DNA of 64,000 nucleotides from Chimonanthus salicifolius (taxonomy: Eukaryota > Streptophyta > Magnoliopsida > Laurales > Calycanthaceae): NCBI GenBank assembly GCA_013350335.1, contig CM023533.1, forward strand, positions 31,850,869-31,914,868, written 5' to 3'. Shown piece after piece: positions 26,401 to 35,689 of the stretch; position 1 is the stretch's first letter, and every line of letters starts with the position of its first letter. Below the pieces are notes generated by a model. That model was given only the letters and a program-made list of their open reading frames with translations. It searched no databases and was not told the DNA's origin. The position numbers were made by a program, and so were the translations under genes.

Positions 26401-26934
26401 TTTTCCATTTTCCCCTTCAAAGAACCCGATGAGCGTTGCCGCATTCGGCAGCAGACTTCTTCTCTCCATCACATACTGCTTCACCAAAAACCTTAAAAGA
26501 GCCAGAAATCGAGAAGGCACCAACATCGATTCTGCAAACGACTCCGCCAACAATCTGACTGTAATATCAACTTCTTCGTCTCCCATCGCCCGAATTACCA
26601 ATGACCCAGAATTGATTTTGGTTGAATATGAGAATTGTTTTAGGATTTCGCGCCTTTCGATGTCTCCTACATCGAGAAACCTACTTGTTGTTAATGGGTT
26701 ATTGAGATATGAATCAGAAGAAGAAGAATGAGATGTAGAACATGGAAGGGTAGAATTTAAACGGTGTAATTGGTGGAGAAGGAGAAATGGGTGCGTGGGA
26801 TAAGCGGATGTGGGGAAACAGGATACTGAGAGAGATTTGCAACTGAAAGAAGTTTGGGGGAGCGCTTTGACGAAGAGAGGTGGACGCGAATCCAGAGATA
26901 GAGAGAAAGATAGAGCCGTTGCTGCCATCGCCAT
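20424..26934 (-). CDS. Plastid-type GNAT N-acetyltransferase, 2 exons, GC-AG intron
   Basis: Exon 1 is 26934-26273 and exon 2 is 20691-20424, giving 309 residues. The first 60 or so residues are rich in Ser, Leu and hydroxylated residues and look like a plastid transit peptide. Then come VDITVRLLAESFAESM, LVKQYVMERR, ELAGTVEVSFN, YICNMAVKKNLRR and, in exon 2, RGIGWHHLQASEQL, YLHCRMIDKIPFNMYKKAGY and ILTLLTFQRRKYLM. The acetyl-CoA loop RRRGIG is rebuilt only by splicing AG|GCAAGT to CAG|G, so the donor is GC. Plant GNATs of this group acetylate lysine side chains and N-termini in plastids; the closest relative I recall is Arabidopsis At2g39000. The 5,581-bp intron carries LINE debris. The gene seems intact, although the tail after QRRKYLM is not conserved family sequence. 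Confidence 0.87.
21865..22640 (+). mobile_element. L1-type LINE remnant (RT C-terminus) in GNAT intron
   Basis: Broken frames give RISLWKDVWMGE near 21930, IWKPVDPSKVKGFFW near 22205-22250 and AWEIWDGGKNKHVFDDK near 22550-22600. These are hallmarks of the zinc-binding region downstream of plant L1 reverse transcriptase. Stops and shifts are many. It lies antisense to the GNAT gene. Confidence 0.7.
22700..24015. other. Middle part of GNAT intron
   Basis: No exon is visible. A degenerate motif TAAGACTTCTTCA recurs at about 23030, 23086, 23127 and 23186, forming a loose array with about 40-60 bp spacing. A (GGGA)n run lies at about 23867-23886 and an ATC run at about 23917-23932. Confidence 0.5.
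24020..25260 (-). mobile_element. RTE-clade LINE remnant in GNAT intron
   Basis: The minus strand encodes STIETIFVLRQVMKKFRQIKK, then YMAFIELKGHIYMV (25050-24950 region), matching the RTE reverse-transcriptase block that normally reads STMEAIFLLRQ...DLHMVFIDLEKAYDRV. Further down it gives a degraded LECWTMKK, MCMLRWMC and SXFGHIHSRLEKTSIQRI (about 24330-24090), the RTE C-terminal signature with C...W, RMLRWM and WFGHV. Many stops are present. A TG microsatellite at about 24610-24628 lies inside. The element runs in the same direction as the host gene. Confidence 0.8.
25265..26241. other. 5' part of GNAT intron
   Basis: No repeat family or exon is recognised. The short open frames here have no support. 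The segment directly follows the GC donor at 26272-26271. Confidence 0.4.
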
Positions 26935-27596
26935 GAGGATAGATTGCTCAGTTTGGATTCAGAGTAGTTGCTAGTACGAAGTTCAACAGTTCATGGTGGT
27001 TGTATTTTCCGTTTTAGGTAAATTAGAGTGGAATAGAGAAAAAATAATCTTCATCCACCATCTTTATCCAGATCCAAAAAAAAAATCTTTCAGACCCCGG
27101 CTGATATAAATTAAAATTTTCCATATTTCTACTATTATTTTAATAAAAAAATTAATCAATATTTAAGATTTCAAACAAAATTTATAACAGAGCTCATCAC
27201 TCAATTCCAGAGACAAGAGATAGGTTCAGTTCAACCTGCTTTTATGCACTGGTTGAGTTTGAGACTTGAGTTTATCCCATATTATTATACTTAATAAGTC
27301 ATTTTGTACCAATATCGTGTCTAAGATTATGCTAATACTCATTTAGTAAATTCATAATAAACGAGTAAATAAGTTCAAATTAAGTTAATTTTTTTGTTTC
27401 ATTCAAAGACATTTGTTAGATTTTAAAATTTGTTAATATCATCAAAGACAATTTTAAATATTTTTAGACATTTCAAAAAAAAAAAAATTGATAAATCTGA
27501 ATTGAATTTAGTTAGCTAATTTATTTTAATAAGAGTCATACTATTGAACGGGCTTGCTATATAAATGATAGACGAGACGATCATTGGTTTAGCAAT
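26935..27596. other. Upstream region of GNAT gene
   Basis: AT-rich DNA with no gene. The GNAT promoter should lie in its first few hundred bases, reading to the left; no clear TATA box was assigned. Confidence 0.4.
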
Positions 27597-27604
27597 GATC
27601 AAGT

Positions 27605-27802
27605 CAGGATACAAATATCGGCCGATACGTATCGTATTGGCCGATATGAAACGGTTATGGAACTAGTGAATATCGGCAGATATTCACAATATCGGCCATA
27701 TCATATCGGTCGATATCAAAATATCGGCCGATGTCGGCCATTTAAAAAAAAAAAAAATGAGAGAGAGAAAAATATAGACCGATACCGTATTTTCAACCCC
27801 TG
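27605..27802. mobile_element. hAT-like MITE (family A, copy 1)
   Basis: A 198-bp element with ends CAGGATACAAATATCGG and, on the other strand, CAGGGGTTGAAAATACGG. The flanks GATCAAGT (27597-27604) and AATCAAGT (27803-27810) form an 8-bp target duplication with one mismatch, as hAT transposases make. The interior consists of repeats of ATCGGCCGATA and variants plus an A-run. There is no coding capacity. Confidence 0.8.
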
Positions 27803-28369
27803 AATCAAGTTGGGTTGACGTCACTTAAATACACAATATTTCAATAATAGAGCTCATTTATGCTAATACAAAATTCCTAAAATATCTTTATTTGTCTTAA
27901 TTTTTAAGCAACTCAAATTTGAAGTCATTCAATTGAAATGAAAATTATTTTCATTGCTTATTGTGAAATTTAAAGACCCTAAAATACAGAGGAGCGAATA
28001 AAATTGAAAGGTGATTGATCACTACAAAATTACAAATGCATCTCAAGTTTTGTGTGATTAATCTCAACCTAATATGCCCTAGTGAAAATTCATTATTCTA
28101 CAAGTGCATCATATATAAAGCTATAAGCATTGAGTGTTATTATAGCTATGTTAAATGAAACTTCAATGTGCCACTCTCCTTACACTCAACAATATGTAGA
28201 TTGAGAGGTTTACACATGTTCGTAGAATTTACTCATATCTTCTATTCCAGACGAGGATACTCATATTATTAAAAAAAAAAAATCAGAGAAGAAGTCTAAA
28301 AAAGTTAAATTAATGTCAAATTAAACATAATTGCAGATTATGCATTTGAGGGAGTTAGGTGGGTGTGAG

Positions 28370-28479
28370 TAAGGGTATAAATTTCGGTATCAGGCTGATA
28401 TTATTCTCTCTCTTTTTTATTTTTTTTAAAAAAACAGTCGATATAGACCAATATGATACGGCCGATATTTGCATCCTTG
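28370..28479. mobile_element. hAT-like MITE (family A, copy 2)
   Basis: A 110-bp element with ends TAAGGGTATAAATTTCGG and, on the other strand, CAAGGATGCAAATATCGG. It is flanked by a perfect 8-bp target duplication GGTGTGAG at 28362-28369 and 28480-28487. The interior has GGCCGATATT-type words and a T/A-rich core. Confidence 0.85.
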
Positions 28480-28503
28480 GGTGTGAGTATGCCTACTTTG
28501 GAC

Positions 28504-28880
28504 CTATGTGACAAATATCGGTGGTATTTTCAAATTTACCGCGTTTTTATCGGCAAAATACCATTACCGCGTTAAAAATGCGTTTTTATTGCCAAACGAT
28601 AAATTTCTGGTAAATTCCCGATAAAATCACGTTAAAAACGCGATAAACGTTAATAACGCGATAATATCCCGATAAATTTCCGGTAAATTCCCGAGAAATT
28701 CCCGGTAAATTCCCTATACCATTTTTATTTCATTAATTTTTTTATTTATTCTATTGTTTTATTTTTTAAATATTATAATTTCAGCGAGATTTTCCCGTTA
28801 AATTCCCGATAAAAATCCGAGAATTTAAAAATATCCCGTTATTACCAATTGCCGTTAATATCCCGAGAACGGTATTATAA
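28504..28880. mobile_element. hAT-like MITE (family B, copy 1), right end decayed
   Basis: The left end CTATGTGACAAATATCGG and the interior of AATTCCCGATAAA, TTTACCGCGTTTTTAT and GAGAACGGTATTA words match the well-bounded copy at 49651-49971. The right end is worn, and no target duplication could be found. It abuts the next element. Confidence 0.6.
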
Positions 28881-28892
28881 TATATTAAAAAG

Positions 28893-29251
28893 CGCCCCAT
28901 ATAGACACTCGATTTTACTGCCTCTACACACCCAATTTCAACATTTTTAGTTCGTTCGGATGAATGTACTCATTTGAATGAACAAATCAGTGTCATTTCA
29001 GTTCGTTCGAATGAATACTCTGGTTCATTCGAATGAATGAGTCGAATTTTGTGAAAAATTGGCGTATATATGTTCATTCGAATAAACGAAAATTACGCTA
29101 AGGTTTTTGTTCGGATAAGTATATTCATTCGAACGAACTAAAAATTCGTTCGAAAACATTTATACGAGGGGGTAGAATGGTAACTTCAACAACAAAAAAT
29201 TCGAAAATGGGTGTATAGAGACAAATTTTCCTGGTGTCTGTATGGCTCCCC
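28893..29251. mobile_element. Long-TIR element, possibly Mutator-like MITE (family C)
   Basis: The ends are long imperfect inverted repeats of nearly 50 bp: left CCCCATATAGACACTCGA...CTCTACACACCC, right (other strand) GAGCCATACAGACACC...CTCTATACACCC. The interior is an array of TTCGTTCGAATGAA words in both directions. The flanks TATTAAAAAG (28883-28892) and TATTTAAAAG (29252-29261) form a 10-bp duplication with one mismatch. The size and long ends suggest a Mutator-like MITE. Confidence 0.65.
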
Positions 29252-29739
29252 TATTTAAAAGACTAAAATGAATTACCATAAAATTTATAATGAGTTAGAT
29301 TGATGAGATGCAGTAGCTAGATATGCCATTAAATTGTAAGTTCTATAAATTTAAATCTATTGAAGAGATAATTAAATGGATATAGAGTATATAAAATTTC
29401 ACTATCAATCTAAATCATATAATTTTAACCTAAATTTTAATAAATAAAATTATTAATATTTAAAAATTTTAAATCAAAAAATAGATTTCGATGTAAAATT
29501 TTGTATAAAAATTATTCATATAGTTTTTAAATTTTTTTTTTCTACTGAATATCTCTGTCACACATGTCAACAAAGGAAGTTTTTTTTTAGGGGAATATCA
29601 CTTTCGTTAATTTTTCTTTTGTCGGGACTTCTCTTGTATCTTTGGAAGGCTCGGCTCTCCTGTACCTCTTGTTCTTCTGCTGCTGCTCCTTCTTGTACTG
29701 TAGAAAAGTAAAATTCCTGCTTTAATTCTAGCTTCCCTT

Positions 29740-29956
29740 AGTGGGTTCATTCTCTTTCTGGCTATCTCTCTCTCCCCTCCTTTCTTCCTCTCTGTCTTTG
29801 AATTTGATCTTTCTTGTTTTCACTTGGATTTTCTTTCCATAAATTATTTCCTTTTTTGGGTGCTATCTTGTTAGTTATTTTCTTCATCTGGGTGCATCGA
29901 AACCTTCTCTTGATTTATTTCTGTTCTCCTCCATTTATTACTATTGTTGTTGTACA
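29740..29956 (+). promoter_or_regulatory. Promoter-proximal Y patch and leader of the 2H-like gene
   Basis: A strong pyrimidine patch at about 29762-29800 (CTATCTCTCTCTCCCCTCC-like) precedes a T-rich leader that runs to the ATG at 29957. An upstream ATG at 29814 opens a 67-codon frame that overlaps the main start, so it could lower translation if it is included in the transcript. Confidence 0.45.
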
Positions 29957-30511
29957 ATGTCCCAAGGGTATGCTGTCGAGCTCTACTTTGATCCGGCGCT
30001 GGAGAACCAGGTCTTGAAGGCCTGGAACGTCCTCGCGCGCCGCCAAATCAGCACGCAGCTCATCGAGATCGAATCACGGCCGCACATTACCCTCCTCTCC
30101 AGTCCTCTTCTTGATCCCCCTAAACTCTTCAACCTCATCAAGAACTTCTCCACCAAGCACGAACCCCTGCCTCTGACCCTCTCTTCCGTTGGAAGCTTCC
30201 CGGCATCCGAAGACAACGCTCTCTTCCTTGCACCAACCCCATCTTCCGCACTCCTCCAATTCCAATCCCAGCTGTGTGATGCATTGAAGAAGGAGGGTGT
30301 CGAAATTGGGGAAGAGTACCGGCCCGATTCGTGGGTCCCATACTGCTCAGTTGCACAAGAGGTCTCCAGGAATCGAATGGGCGAGGCCTTCTGCATTCTC
30401 CGGGATTTGAAGTTGCCTGTCAGTGGATATGCCATGGATATTGGCTTGGTGGAGTTCTCGCCTGTCCGTGAGCTTTTCTCATTTCCTCTAGGGAGTGTAA
30501 CTGAAGCATGA
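29957..30511 (+). CDS. 2H phosphoesterase-like (RNA ligase/cyclic phosphodiesterase family) protein
   Basis: A single exon encodes 184 residues starting MSQGYAVELYFDPALEN, the usual N-terminus of the plant RNA ligase/cyclic nucleotide phosphodiesterase family. The first HxT motif is present (RPHITLL, His43, Thr45). The expected second motif falls at DSWVPYCSVAQE, where position 129 is Tyr rather than His. The C-terminal GYAMDIGLVEFSPVRELFSFPLG is well kept and closes the 2H fold. In active family members two His residues act on 2',3'-cyclic or 2'-5' phosphates, so catalysis here is doubtful, while the intact frame suggests the protein is still made. The codon use is GC-rich, unlike its AT-rich surroundings. 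The ATG was chosen because the family sequence starts exactly there. Confidence 0.88.
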   Translation: MSQGYAVELYFDPALENQVLKAWNVLARRQISTQLIEIESRPHITLLSSPLLDPPKLFNLIKNFSTKHEPLPLTLSSVGSFPASEDNALFLAPTPSSALLQFQSQLCDALKKEGVEIGEEYRPDSWVPYCSVAQEVSRNRMGEAFCILRDLKLPVSGYAMDIGLVEFSPVRELFSFPLGSVTEA

Positions 30512-31690
30512 GGTAGAAGCAAAATCTTCCTTTTCATTCTATTTTGTCAAACTTTTTTTTTTTTTGGGGTAGAGTATGTCATATTTAGCAGTGTTGTATC
30601 ATGAATTCTTATATGACATTTAACATGGTGTGCTACTTGTTAGGAAATGATTGATGGGTGGTGTTATGTGTTGTCGATGATGGAAATTCGATATAATAAT
30701 GCAGCTTGGTCTTCAATTGCTTGAAATGTTGAAATTGGACTGTATTTTTAGGAGGAAAAAGAGAGAGGAAGGAATCGTATTATGTATTTTCGATGGAAAA
30801 ATCAAGCCCAATTTACAATTGAGCATGTATTGATGGTTGGGAAAATTTCAAAGATAAGTGATTTGCTAACCTTTGACACTATTGTTGATTTCACTCTCTA
30901 AAGGAAGAAACATTACTCCTATCTCTATATAAAACTGTGAATAAACTGTTCTTATCAGGTTTGAAAAACATTTATTAGAGCTATGAGTGTGAAGAATAGG
31001 GAATTTATAGTACTAATCAGGATGCAATTCAGTATTGGCAACTGGCTGCTGGTTACCATTAGAGATTTTATGCTAAGAGTGTACATCACATGGCAGTGAT
31101 TGCCTTTTCCTATTTCTTGTTATTTAGGTGGTTTCAAGTATCCAAGTGTTTCAGTCATGTAGGTTGTTTCTTATATAGATGATTTTTTTTTTCTTTCCTT
31201 GATTGGTGATTGCTAAGGAACTGCCCTGGAGAATTTGCACCAATTTTTGTATCTTTAAACAAAGCACTCTTCATATGGTTGAGATTTTAATTTCAACAAT
31301 TTTCTACTTGAAATGTTTTTTTAGAAGTTTTGTTCTAATTGAAATGTTGATATGCATGTTTCTATGGATTGATGAGGATTTTGCTACCAATGGAATATTA
31401 TGCTTGAAGATTTTCTTCATAGGTATGATTGGATGCTAATGAGCTTGCAAAGCATGTAATTCTATGGATTATGTAACAATTTTTCAATGAGTACCCCATG
31501 GGTATGGCTTGATAGGCCCAGATTGCCATTTTAAGATCAACTGGTTGATTGTCCAGTTGTTTAGCTGTTTTAGTTTGTTATTTGTTGCTTACTAAGGGTT
31601 TTATGTTTTGGGTTAATTTCTTTCTTCTTTGGTATAATATCTAACCATTTTCCAAAAAAAAAATGATCATGGTGCTTTAGGACTGGAAGG
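30512..31690 (+). other. 3' flank of the 2H-like gene and spacer
   Basis: AT-rich DNA with a T-run at 30552-30564 and no supportable gene. The 3' untranslated region of the 2H-like gene must lie in its first part, but no definite poly(A) site was assigned. Confidence 0.4.
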
Positions 31691-31724
31691 TATCTGTATG
31701 AAACCTAAGAAGTATGGTACTTCG

Positions 31725-31875
31725 AAACCCTTCGAGTATCTGTGTCGGATACGTACCTATTTAATTAAATATTTTTTCAATTACGGATACGCCCGATACG
31801 TCACCCTGACACAAGTGGACAAATCCGGACACGCGTGGACAAGTCCAGATAGGCCCGGACACACGTTTTCTATTT
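31725..31875. mobile_element. Relic with GGATACG / GGACACG motif array
   Basis: Reiterated TCGGATACG, CCCGATACG, AATCCGGACACGCGTGGAC and CCCGGACACACG words fill this short stretch. The design recalls the family A and B elements, but no ends or target duplication are visible. Confidence 0.35.
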
Positions 31876-31879
31876 TTAT

Positions 31880-32690
31880 ATATTTTTTTTTGTTGAAAAG
31901 GGGCTACGAACCCTAACAACATGAAAGACTGATTGAAGAGGAAAGAGAGGAAAAACGACCGAAGGAGAGGAAAGACGAAGGAAGGAGATGATTGAAGGAA
32001 GGAGAGGAAAACTTCGGTGAGAATTCCTCTTCTCTCTCTCTTTCTCTTTTCTCTATTTTTCATTTTCTTCTCCTCTAGCCATCACCATAACTTCCTCTAC
32101 CCATCCCCTGCCCTTTCGCCTTCCCCTTCTCTAGTCGAGATTTATCTCTAGAGAGGATTCCCTCTCTCTTCCGCTTCTTCTTCTTCTTTCCCTTCTCTTC
32201 TATGTTTCTTCTTTTCTTCTTCTCCACTTTACCTTCGCCGTTTGGGATCCTTGTTCGCCCAGCTCCACCGCCCTTTTCTCCCTGTTCGAACCTTTCCTGC
32301 AACTTTAGGAGATTCTCCTATCTTCTTATTTGATCCTAAATTTTTGTTGCATTGGTCTTGTTCATGTTCTTGGATCTTTTAAAAACAAACTTGGGCTTAT
32401 TTAGCTAAGTGTGTTCTTTGAATTTATATTTGCTAAAAGGGTTATGTTCCACCCTCCTACTAAAAGGAAATGTCTCTAAAGATGTCACTTTGACAATGTC
32501 CTTTCTTCTCCTTTTCGGATACTTTTGTTTCCAAAATTAATCCACTCACTTTACCTACTTCCTTTGACTCTATTGAGATGTCCAATGAGAAGAATCTTAC
32601 AGATAAGTAGTTGAAGGTGTATACTGAAAAAAGGGAAAAGAAACAAGGTATGTTTGTTGAACAACAAAGAAACTAACCGCAGTCCTCTAC
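31880..32690. other. Purine- and pyrimidine-rich spacer
   Basis: GA-rich sequence at about 31925-32020 is followed by a long CT-rich stretch to about 32300, then plain AT-rich DNA. The open frames here are low-complexity artefacts. Confidence 0.45.
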
Positions 32691-32694
32691 ATTG

Positions 32695-33105
32695 CCAAGT
32701 AACTCTCCATCTCCCTCTAATCTTCCTATAGCATTGTGAAAACTTGAAAGAAACTATACTTCCAATCCCTTTAGTAATATGATTCTATCTCAGCTTCCAA
32801 AGCCTCTCTAGATCCATGTTTTCTGTTCCAATTCCTTCATAGGTTGCAAATGCTTTGAAGCATCCTAAACGGAAGGAGGCAATGATTCAGGAGATGTTTG
32901 CTTTAGAAAATCAATGAGCTTGGCATTCAGCTCAGTTACTTAAAGGAAAGAATGTAGTTGGATGTACACGGCTTTTTGCATTGTAGAACAACCCTTATAG
33001 TAGAGCCAAATGGTACAAAGCTTGTCTTGTTGTGAAAGGCTTGACGTTGATGTATGTTGTAGATTATTAGGAGCCATTTGCTCCTATTGCCAAGTTAAAT
33101 TTGCT
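32695..33105 (+). mobile_element. Ty1/copia reverse-transcriptase remnant
   Basis: The frame around 32847-33105 reads ALKHPKRKEAMIQEMFALEN, then AWHSAQLLKGKNVVGCTRLF and KACLVVKG...VVDY*EPFAPIAKL. This aligns with the start of copia RT (ALSHPGWRQAMVDEM...KPIGCKWVF...RLVAKGY...YSDTFSPVAKL). The preceding LPIAL...NYTSNPFSNM fits the linker before RT. Several stops are present and no LTRs were found. Confidence 0.75.
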
Positions 33106-33189
33106 CCTATGTTTTTTCTTCTTGTTGCCAAAACATTCTTGCCCCTCATATCATTTGAATGTGACAATGTTTTCCTGTTGGAGGGTACA

Positions 33190-33523
33190 AATCTAATTAG
33201 GTAGGTTATCTATAAAATAAAATAAAATCTAATCAGATGGGTTATGGTTGTGAAGGAGTTCAAAGGGCTTAAATTCAATTGAGATGAAGAGAGACTGGTG
33301 GTAGAGGTTTCTGAGTCAACTAGGACAAATCTAATCAGGTGGGTTTTGGTTGTGAAGGAGTTCTATGGGGTCAATTCATTGACTTTCTTAGATGGGGAAG
33401 CATGTATTGGTAAGAAGATGTTTCAAAGATGGGAGAAACCAACTAGGTAGGCATTTTAAGTTTAAAATAGATGGAGTGGCGAGAGGGAAAACTGATCCAG
33501 CGGGAGTAAATGGTTTGCTTTGT
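33190..33523 (+). repeat. Short direct repeats next to the copia remnant
   Basis: A block reading AATCTAATCAGRTGGGTTWTG followed by GTTGTGAAGGAGTTC occurs at about 33227 and 33330, with a partial copy at 33190. The function is unknown; it may be internal copia or other retroelement sequence. Confidence 0.4.
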
Positions 33524-33950
33524 AGGGGTGAAACTTGGGTTGGGTTTTGACCTGACCGAATTTTTTTTGGCCAGGTTAGATAATTTTCAAATTTGGGTCG
33601 GGTTGGGTTAAAGAAAAAAACCGCATAAAATTCAGGTCAGGTTGGGCTGGAAAGTTTTAACTTCAACCCAACCCAATTTTTATAACTTAATATAAAACTT
33701 GAAAACCCTACATGCTAAATCCCATGCTTCAGTCGTTCCTCTCCTTTGGTGCCGTCGGTGATTTTCCCCTCTCACCCCCCCTCCCTCCCTCCCTTTTCCC
33801 CTTCGTCTCTCTTTCTCTCAAACAAGTCGGGTTCATTATTGGGCTCGAGGTCGGGTTCCCAAATTCGGTTCGGGTCGGGTTCAACCATTTTTTACTTGGA
33901 CTAGGGTTGGTTTTATCAAAACCCAGCTCGACCAGCTTGACCCGCTCGAT
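33524..33950. mobile_element. Relic rich in GGGTCGGGTTGGG words
   Basis: It starts TAGGGGTGAAACTTGGGTTGGG-like and is made of GGTCGGGTTGGGTT words in both directions, with a CT-rich core at about 33765-33830. The left end matches the termini near 3823 and 19481. The right end was not identified and may have been disturbed by the LINE insertion at 33968. Confidence 0.4.
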
Positions 33951-33967
33951 CTGTTTTTTTGGCTCCA

Positions 33968-34075
33968 ATTTTTTTTTTTTTTTAAATGGTTCATATATTA
34001 ATAGAAAAAGAGCACCAGAGGTGCAGATACAGAAAAGGAAAGCAAACAACAACAACAACAACAACAAATCTTACC
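33968..34075 (-). mobile_element. Severely 5'-truncated L1-type LINE tail
   Basis: The minus strand ends CTATTAATATATGAACCATT plus an A-run, the same 3' tail as the LINE ending at about 35675. A 14-bp target duplication, TTTTTTTGGCTCCA, is present at 33954-33967 and 34076-34089, so only about 108 bp were inserted. Confidence 0.82.
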
Positions 34076-34166
34076 TTTTTTTGGCTCCAGTTGGAGTAAA
34101 TGCTCTCACCTTTAAAAAAAAAAAGTATTCAAATGCTCTGCCAATACAACTTGTGTTGATAAGTTT

Positions 34167-34639
34167 TGTAACGACCCGACTTGAATACAGGGCTTAGGGC
34201 TTGACTCAGTGTGATATTGTCCGCTTTGGGCCTCGCACACAGCTCGAACCCGCACGGTTTTGCATTTGGGCCCGGGCCCACATGGCCCGGCCAAAATGCG
34301 TCTCACTTAGTCAAGGTGGGGCTGGCCTCTTAAATCTCCCACCCTTTCTCCCTTCATTACCGATGTGGGACTCTTCCCATATCAGGGAGGGAGGAAAGGC
34401 CCACACAGTCCGAGTGTAGAACCTCAGCTCTGATACCAAATTTGTAACGACCCGACACGAATACAGGGCTTAGGTCTTGACTAAGTGTGATATTGTCCTC
34501 TTTGAGCCTCACAAACAGCTCGAACCCGCACAATTTTGCGGGCCTGGGCCAAAACGCGTCTCACTTAGTCAAAGGGGGGCTGACCTCTTAAATCCCCCAC
34601 TCTTTCTCCCTTCATTACTGATGTGGGACTCTTCCCACA
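34167..34639 (-). mobile_element. TRIM retrotransposon with a 61-bp internal region
   Basis: Two similar direct repeats, 34167-34381 and 34443-34639, each begin TGTAACGACCCGA and end GATGTGGGACTCTTCCC(A)CA-like, so they look like LTRs. Between them is a primer-binding site: TGGTATCAGAGC on the minus strand (34438-34427) complements the 3' end of initiator methionine tRNA and lies 4 bp from the repeat at 34443. That places the 5' LTR at 34443-34639. The internal part is far too short for any protein. No target duplication was found. Confidence 0.8.
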
Positions 34640-34667
34640 TCTGTTCAGGGGTACCACAAGTTCAAAG

Positions 34668-35674
34668 ATGGTATCAGGTTTAATGTTGGGCGTGGGGACA
34701 AATTAAGTTTTGAACTGGACCTTGGTGTGAAATTTCTACTTTGGCTTCTTGATTTTATTCTCTCTACCGCCTCTCTTCAAGGCCGCTTGGGACAATTTCA
34801 GAATTCTACACCATTATCAGTGAGCAAGTTGTGTGGGACATTCCTCTTCTCCATAACCTGTCTGGCTCTGAAGCTGATGCCTTCTCGGATCTCCTCCGCT
34901 TCATTTCTTCCTACAGGATTCGCACCTCTGTGGAGGATAACCTTGTTTGGTGGCTTGACTCCACTGGATTTTTCTTGGTCAAGTCCTTTTGGAATTATCT
35001 GACCATTAGTATTGCTATTGTTAATCCCAAGATTTGGTCCTCCAAAGCTCCTCTGAGGACAATCAGTTTCCTTTGGACTGCTGCTTTGGAGAAAATTTTG
35101 ATTCAAGACAACTTATAGAAAAGAGGGAGAACATTGGTCAGCGTTTGTCCTTTTTTCCTTCAATCCTTTGAAGAGTCGAGTTCCTTCTCTTCTGAACTTT
35201 GGAGCATGGTGTTAGACCAGTTTGTTGTGGCTTGGGTTATGCCATTGTCGATGGCTAAGTTGTCTTACGCTTGGGACATTGCTTCCATCTCGCCCAAGTG
35301 CTCTTCCTTGTGACAGTTATCTTTTTTTGCCACTGCTTGGAGCCTTTGGTGGGAGCGTAATAATAGGATATTCAAAGGTGCTTCTGAGTCCAATGCGGCA
35401 GTTGCAAGGTGTGCTCTCACCAAGTGTGCTTTGTGCGTTGTTTCGCTATCGGACTTCAGAAACATTTCTATATCTAACATTTTGCGTGCGTGGAAAGAAT
35501 GTGTCAATCTAACATGAGCCTTTAGTGTTTCTGTTATATCTCCTGGGTGTTGGCCTCTTCTGTAGGCGGGTTCTTTAATGTTATTCTTGATTGTTGTTTG
35601 TATCTGGTTTCTCTTGTTTGTACTTGCATCTTTAGTGCCTCTTTATCTATTAATATATGAACCATTTCAAAAAA
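34668..35674 (+). mobile_element. L1-type LINE remnant (RT zinc-binding region to 3' end)
   Basis: It reads RFNVGRGDKLSF, then VWDIPLLHNLSG, then DNLVWWLDSTGFFLVKSFWNYL and WSSKAPLRTISFLWTAAL, the conserved zf-RVT stretch after plant L1 reverse transcriptase. Past 35118 the frame is broken. The 3' end reads CTATTAATATATGAACCATTTC plus an A-run near 35668. The copy is 5'-truncated and dead. Confidence 0.8.
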
Positions 35675-35689
35675 ATAAAAGAAAAGTAT

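Noticed and set aside
26297..26731. 144-codon plus-strand frame over GNAT exon 1
   Set aside because: It is antisense to a clearly recognisable transit peptide and GNAT domain, with no family similarity of its own.
28504..28880. 8-bp target duplication around family B copy 1
   Set aside because: No matching 8-mer was found at plausible edges; the right end is worn, so the element is called on internal similarity only.
29983..30537. 184-codon frame on the minus strand opposite the 2H-like gene
   Set aside because: It is the shadow of the plus-strand gene, whose protein matches a known family along its full length.
33712..34197. 161-codon plus-strand frame
   Set aside because: It runs across GGGTCGGG repeats, a LINE tail and simple CAA and T-runs; the translation is low in complexity.
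34727..35512. Protein-coding gene across 34.7-35.5 kb
   Set aside because: The readable parts are L1 RT zinc-binding sequence with stops and an A-tail, so this is a dead LINE.
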